The notes under the pieces: generated by a model | Databases searched by the model: none | Told to the model about the DNA's origin: nothing | The model's input: only the letters and a program-made list of their open reading frames with translations | Source: Rhizobium sp. BK376 | GTDB taxonomy: Bacteria > Pseudomonadota > Alphaproteobacteria > Rhizobiales > Rhizobiaceae | Length of the DNA stretch: 64,000 nt | NCBI RefSeq assembly: GCF_004341625.1 | Contig: NZ_SLZG01000004.1 | Location: forward strand, 248,001-312,000 | Direction: 5' to 3' | Position numbers and translations under genes: made by a program | Part shown: positions 61,420-64,000 of the stretch, in pieces | How positions within the stretch are numbered: position 1 is the first letter of the stretch | Layout of the letters: each line of letters starts with the position of its first letter

Positions 61420-62328
61420 TCAGCCCCAGAGCGCCTTGCGGACGCTCTTCGGCCATGCCTTCACGTCGAGGCCGTGATGATGGAACAGCGCCAAGGCAAT
61501 GCGCTCGAGGCCGAAGCCGACGCAGGCCGTATGGGCGACGCTGCCGTCTTCGAGGTTCAGGCCCCACTTCAGGCCGAAACTGTCCTGATGGTAGTTGAAG
61601 CTCATGCAGGCGGTCGGCTTGGCGGTCGAGGTGATCGGGATCAGGAGCTCGAACTTCAGGTTCTGGTCGCGCTGGTTGTTGACCAACATTTTGCCGGCGC
61701 GACCGAAGAACGGGTCGTTCGCGACATCGATTTCGACTTCAAGGCCGACCGACTTCATCATCTCGACGCCGCGATCCATCCAGCTTTGGCGGAATTCGGT
61801 GACATGCTGCTCGGTGCCCATGCAGACATATTCGCGCATGCGGAACAGCTGCTGGCGAGCCGGATCCTTGGACGGCTCATGGCGGAAGCAATAGGACTGC
61901 AGGTCGTAGAGACCACCGCCCGCCGGCAGCTTGCCGCGCTTGGCAACTGTCGGATAGAGCGGATAGCAGGCGGCCGGCGTCAGCACGATTTCGGTCGCTT
62001 CCTGGCCCTTCGTCCAGTCGTCGCCGACTTCCATGCATTTCAGCAGGCTCATATGATCCATTTCACTGCCGCAGAAGCTGTGCACCGTGCCGGCGAGCTG
62101 CGGAAAGCTCTTCATGTAGCCGCTCTTCTCGAAGATCTCGCGGTTCATACCCGGGGGAAAGCGAATGGCTTCCGCGCCGTCGGCGCCGCCGAACTTGTCG
62201 ATCAGCCGCTCGAAGGCAACGATGACATCTTCGAACTGGCCGCTGCGGCCATAGAGACCGTCAACACCCGTGTCGATGAGAAGACCGGATTCGAAGAGGC
62301 GGTCGAGAAACGAATTCTGCATATCCAT
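61420..62328 (-). CDS. amino acid--[acyl-carrier-protein] ligase, class II synthetase-like
   Basis: A 302-residue homologue of the catalytic core of seryl-tRNA synthetases without a tRNA-binding arm. Motif 2 is [27 protein letters not shown] and motif 3 is [22 protein letters not shown]121, E166 and C269 are spaced as expected for the Cys-Glu-Cys zinc site of the Bradyrhizobium/Agrobacterium amino acid:[carrier protein] ligases and of the unusual archaeal SerRS. These enzymes adenylate a small amino acid (glycine or alanine) and move it to the phosphopantetheine of a carrier protein, not to tRNA. The carrier protein is coded two genes upstream in the same operon. Confidence 0.93.
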   Translation of the reverse strand: MDMQNSFLDRLFESGLLIDTGVDGLYGRSGQFEDVIVAFERLIDKFGGADGAEAIRFPPGMNREIFEKSGYMKSFPQLAGTVHSFCGSEMDHMSLLKCMEVGDDWTKGQEATEIVLTPAACYPLYPTVAKRGKLPAGGGLYDLQSYCFRHEPSKDPARQQLFRMREYVCMGTEQHVTEFRQSWMDRGVEMMKSVGLEVEIDVANDPFFGRAGKMLVNNQRDQNLKFELLIPITSTAKPTACMSFNYHQDSFGLKWGLNLEDGSVAHTACVGFGLERIALALFHHHGLDVKAWPKSVRKALWG

Positions 62329-62333
62329 GGCGA

Positions 62334-63533
62334 TTATCCCAGAAGGCTAGTGTCTTGCTTATGGACGAGCAGCATGGTCGACGTGTTGCCGAGAATGCGG
62401 TCGTTCGAGATCATCAGTTGAGCGGAATGTGCGTCGCGCAGGTGGCGACCGAGGCTGTAGGGTGTACCGTTCTTGTAGCCCATAATGCCGCAGATCAGCA
62501 TGGCGTGGTTGATGATCGGCAGGATCATCTCCGACGATGCGATCTTGACGTTGTTCATGGCGACGGCAAAGGCCATCGAAGACAGCCGGTCGGCATCCGC
62601 CTTGGCTTCCTCATAGACCTTCAGGCCGGCCACGACATTCGACTTGACCATCTGCAGCAGGCTGGAGACCTCAGCCAGGCGCAACGCACCGGGCGGCTGC
62701 TGGCCGGGCGACTTGCGGGCCGCGGCCCGAACGAAAGCCTGGGCGCGGGCAACGGCGTCGGCCGCGATCCCGTACCATACGCCGCTCCAAAGCAGGTGCG
62801 AGCTGGCCAGCATCGACTGTGCCGCGATCTCGGCAAAGGGTTTTGGTAGGATCTGTTCGGCCGGCGCTTCGCCTTTGAACAGGAAGCCGTCGGAACAGGT
62901 GCCGCGCATGCCGAGCGTGTTCCACTCGACGGTGCGATCGATCGTGTACTGGTCCTTCAGGAAAACGGTCAGAACCTGGTCGGACGATGCCGCGTCAGCA
63001 TGGGCGCGCGAAGTGATCAGGATGGCATCGGCGTGTGCGCCGTAGGAGATGACGGTCGCGTCCTTTTCCAGGAAGCAGCGGCCGTCCTCGACGCGGATGG
63101 CGCAGATGCTGTTGCGCAGATTGCCGCCGATGCCGCCTTCCGTCGTGGAGGAGGCAAGCAGCAGCTGGTCGCGGGCAACGCGGCGCATGAATTCGCGATG
63201 CCAGTCGCTCGCCGCGCCATGTTCGACAAGGCTCGTCAGCTTGATGTGATGCATGGCAAAGACCATGGCGCTTGCTGCGCAGGCCTGGCCGAGGATCGAG
63301 CAGAGCTCGGCGATCTCGGTGATCGAGGTTCCCTCGCCGCCCAATTCCGATGCGATCTGGATCGACAGGAGCCTTTCCGCGCGCATGGCGTCGACCGCCT
63401 CGCGCGGAAACCGACCGTCGGCATCGACGGCGTCAGCATGTTTGGCCGCGATCGCTGCGACGCGCGCGGCACGGGTCGACAAGTCGTCCCTGGACGACCC
63501 GTTGTCCTCGGCCATCGTCATCGCGACGCTCAT
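62334..63533 (-). CDS. acyl-CoA dehydrogenase-fold flavoprotein
   Basis: A 399-residue flavoprotein of the acyl-CoA dehydrogenase superfamily. Family segments: [48 protein letters not shown] (the T-E-x-x-x-G-G/S substrate/FAD loop), [19 protein letters not shown], and the C-terminal [24 protein letters not shown]. In many family members a catalytic Glu lies in an I-Y-E-G-T motif near the end; here the matching stretch reads ILGNT, with no Glu. It might oxidise an aminoacyl-S-carrier protein, as prolyl-carrier dehydrogenases do, or act as a monooxygenase of the fold. ATG overlaps the carrier protein stop (TGATG). Confidence 0.88.
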   Translation of the reverse strand: MSVAMTMAEDNGSSRDDLSTRAARVAAIAAKHADAVDADGRFPREAVDAMRAERLLSIQIASELGGEGTSITEIAELCSILGQACAASAMVFAMHHIKLTSLVEHGAASDWHREFMRRVARDQLLLASSTTEGGIGGNLRNSICAIRVEDGRCFLEKDATVISYGAHADAILITSRAHADAASSDQVLTVFLKDQYTIDRTVEWNTLGMRGTCSDGFLFKGEAPAEQILPKPFAEIAAQSMLASSHLLWSGVWYGIAADAVARAQAFVRAAARKSPGQQPPGALRLAEVSSLLQMVKSNVVAGLKVYEEAKADADRLSSMAFAVAMNNVKIASSEMILPIINHAMLICGIMGYKNGTPYSLGRHLRDAHSAQLMISNDRILGNTSTMLLVHKQDTSLLG

Positions 63534-63784
63534 CAGGCGACCTTTCTGGAATTCAGGATCAGGTCCACCGTTTTTTCGATGGCAGCGATGCTGGCAAAGG
63601 ATTTGCGGTTCAGCAGATTGTCCGGAAACTCGATGTCGAAGGCTTCCTCGATGCCGAGCATCAGCTGGACGGACGCAAAGGAGGAAAGTCCGGTTGCATA
63701 AAGATCCGCATCGTCAGCGATCTGGTCGACCGCGACAGGCAGGCCGCCAAACTTTACCAACAGTTCGCGAATGGTCTCATTCAT
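63533..63784 (-). CDS. acyl/aminoacyl carrier protein
   Basis: An 83-residue carrier protein (MNETIRELLVKFGGLPVAVD...). The phosphopantetheine site is YATGLSSFASVQLMLGIEEAFDIEFPD: the usual D-S-L is S-S-F, with Ser35 as the likely attachment residue. Helix III follows in LLNRKSFASIAAIEKTVDLIL. This matches the dedicated carrier proteins of the amino acid:[carrier protein] ligase system more than fatty-acid ACP. The start at 63784 (MNETIRELL) has a GGATGACGGG-type sequence upstream; a longer start at 63844 is less likely. It is the first gene of the five-gene operon; it ends in a 1-base overlap with the flavoprotein gene. Confidence 0.93.
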   Translation of the reverse strand: MNETIRELLVKFGGLPVAVDQIADDADLYATGLSSFASVQLMLGIEEAFDIEFPDNLLNRKSFASIAAIEKTVDLILNSRKVA

Positions 63785-64000
63785 CCCGTCATCCTCCGAC
63801 AATCCAAGGCAGGAAATCTCACAAAGGGCGTAACAGCCCGCCATATTCTGAGTTGTCTTTTAGCGACGAAAACAGAAAATTCCGCTAAATGTCTTAGTTA
63901 AATATGGATAAGAGATTCAGGGCTAATTTTAGCAATGCGTACCATGAGGAAGCATTAGAACTTTCAATAATATACTGAAAGAGCTTTGTTTTTAGAATAT
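63785..64000. promoter_or_regulatory. AT-rich upstream region of the carrier-protein operon
   Basis: This region is much more AT-rich than the operon. It contains an inverted repeat TTTAGCG (63859-63865) / CGCTAAA (63883-63889), and CTTTCA (63961-63966) / TGAAAG (63976-63981) near the window edge. These could be operator or promoter elements. No gene is supported. Confidence 0.4.

Noticed and set aside
1-64000. tRNA, rRNA, CRISPR and insertion sequence elements
   Set aside because: I looked for T-arm motifs, CCA ends, regularly spaced repeats, and transposase motifs and found none I could support; a covariance-model search would be needed to exclude a tRNA or small RNA fully.

Overview
The window looks like about 64 kb of chromosome from a Rhizobium-type alphaproteobacterium (Rhizobiales). 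The evidence is the high G+C, gene order and protein style: an rpsP-rimM-trmD-rplS block next to ffh, alanine-rich tails on S16 and L19, DUF2585/DUF2794/DUF1223/IalB families, an NrsF-type anti-sigma, and mosaic palindromic intergenic repeats typical of Rhizobium. No rRNA, tRNA, CRISPR array, transposase, prophage or replication origin was recognised. Most genes are tightly packed, often with 1-4 base start/stop overlaps.

Layout. 1-4.8 kb: the end of an ECF sigma gene with its NrsF-like membrane anti-sigma, exonuclease III, a cyclic-nucleotide-binding protein, a CenR-like response regulator, an L,D-transpeptidase-like protein and an aldo/keto reductase. 4.8-9.2 kb: a palindromic repeat, leuC, a tandem pair of small secreted Cys-rich proteins, and an amino-acid ABC importer lacking its ATPase. 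9.2-14 kb: translation and secretion genes on the minus strand (ffh, aroQ-type chorismate mutase, rpsP, rimM, trmD, rplS) with two clear intrinsic terminators. 14-19.4 kb: a metallo-hydrolase, an EF-G-like GTPase with an altered G3 motif, a small orphan gene and an ABC-F ATPase. 19.6-24.7 kb: dapF-mtaB-ftsY-yciB-DUF2585 on the plus strand, with a palindromic repeat inserted in frame in ftsY. 24.7-27.9 kb: cytochrome c maturation genes ccmABCDG, including a short ccmD, divergent from acnA across a possible Irr (iron) operator. 28-44 kb: housekeeping genes including acnA, a BI-1 protein, the ybbAP/tesA group, thpR, a tyrosine phosphatase, a pterin dehydratase, a second ECF sigma, an IalB protein and rlmN. 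44-52 kb: a short-chain dehydrogenase, a TadG-like protein, an AT-rich gap with one small secreted orphan, a glycoamylase-like (GH144-type) protein, and a pipecolate/lysine catabolism pair (amaA-amaB) divergent from a stand-alone Lrp/AsnC ligand-binding protein.

52.3-63.8 kb is the most unusual part. It joins a glycan locus (GT4 and GT2 glycosyltransferases, a Wzx-like flippase, a two-domain alpha/beta-hydrolase) to a five-gene minus-strand operon: carrier protein, acyl-CoA-dehydrogenase-like flavoprotein, class II synthetase-like amino acid:[carrier protein] ligase, DUF1839 protein, and GH2 beta-mannosidase-like enzyme. The ligase and carrier protein match the aminoacyl-carrier-protein system characterised biochemically in Bradyrhizobium and Agrobacterium, whose end product is not known to me. 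I read the DUF1839 protein as resembling BtrH-type acyl transferases (Cys, D-x-Y-F-M-P and His elements). The working hypothesis is that an amino acid is loaded on the carrier protein, possibly oxidised by the flavoprotein, and transferred by the DUF1839 protein to a sugar-containing acceptor made or exported by the neighbouring genes.
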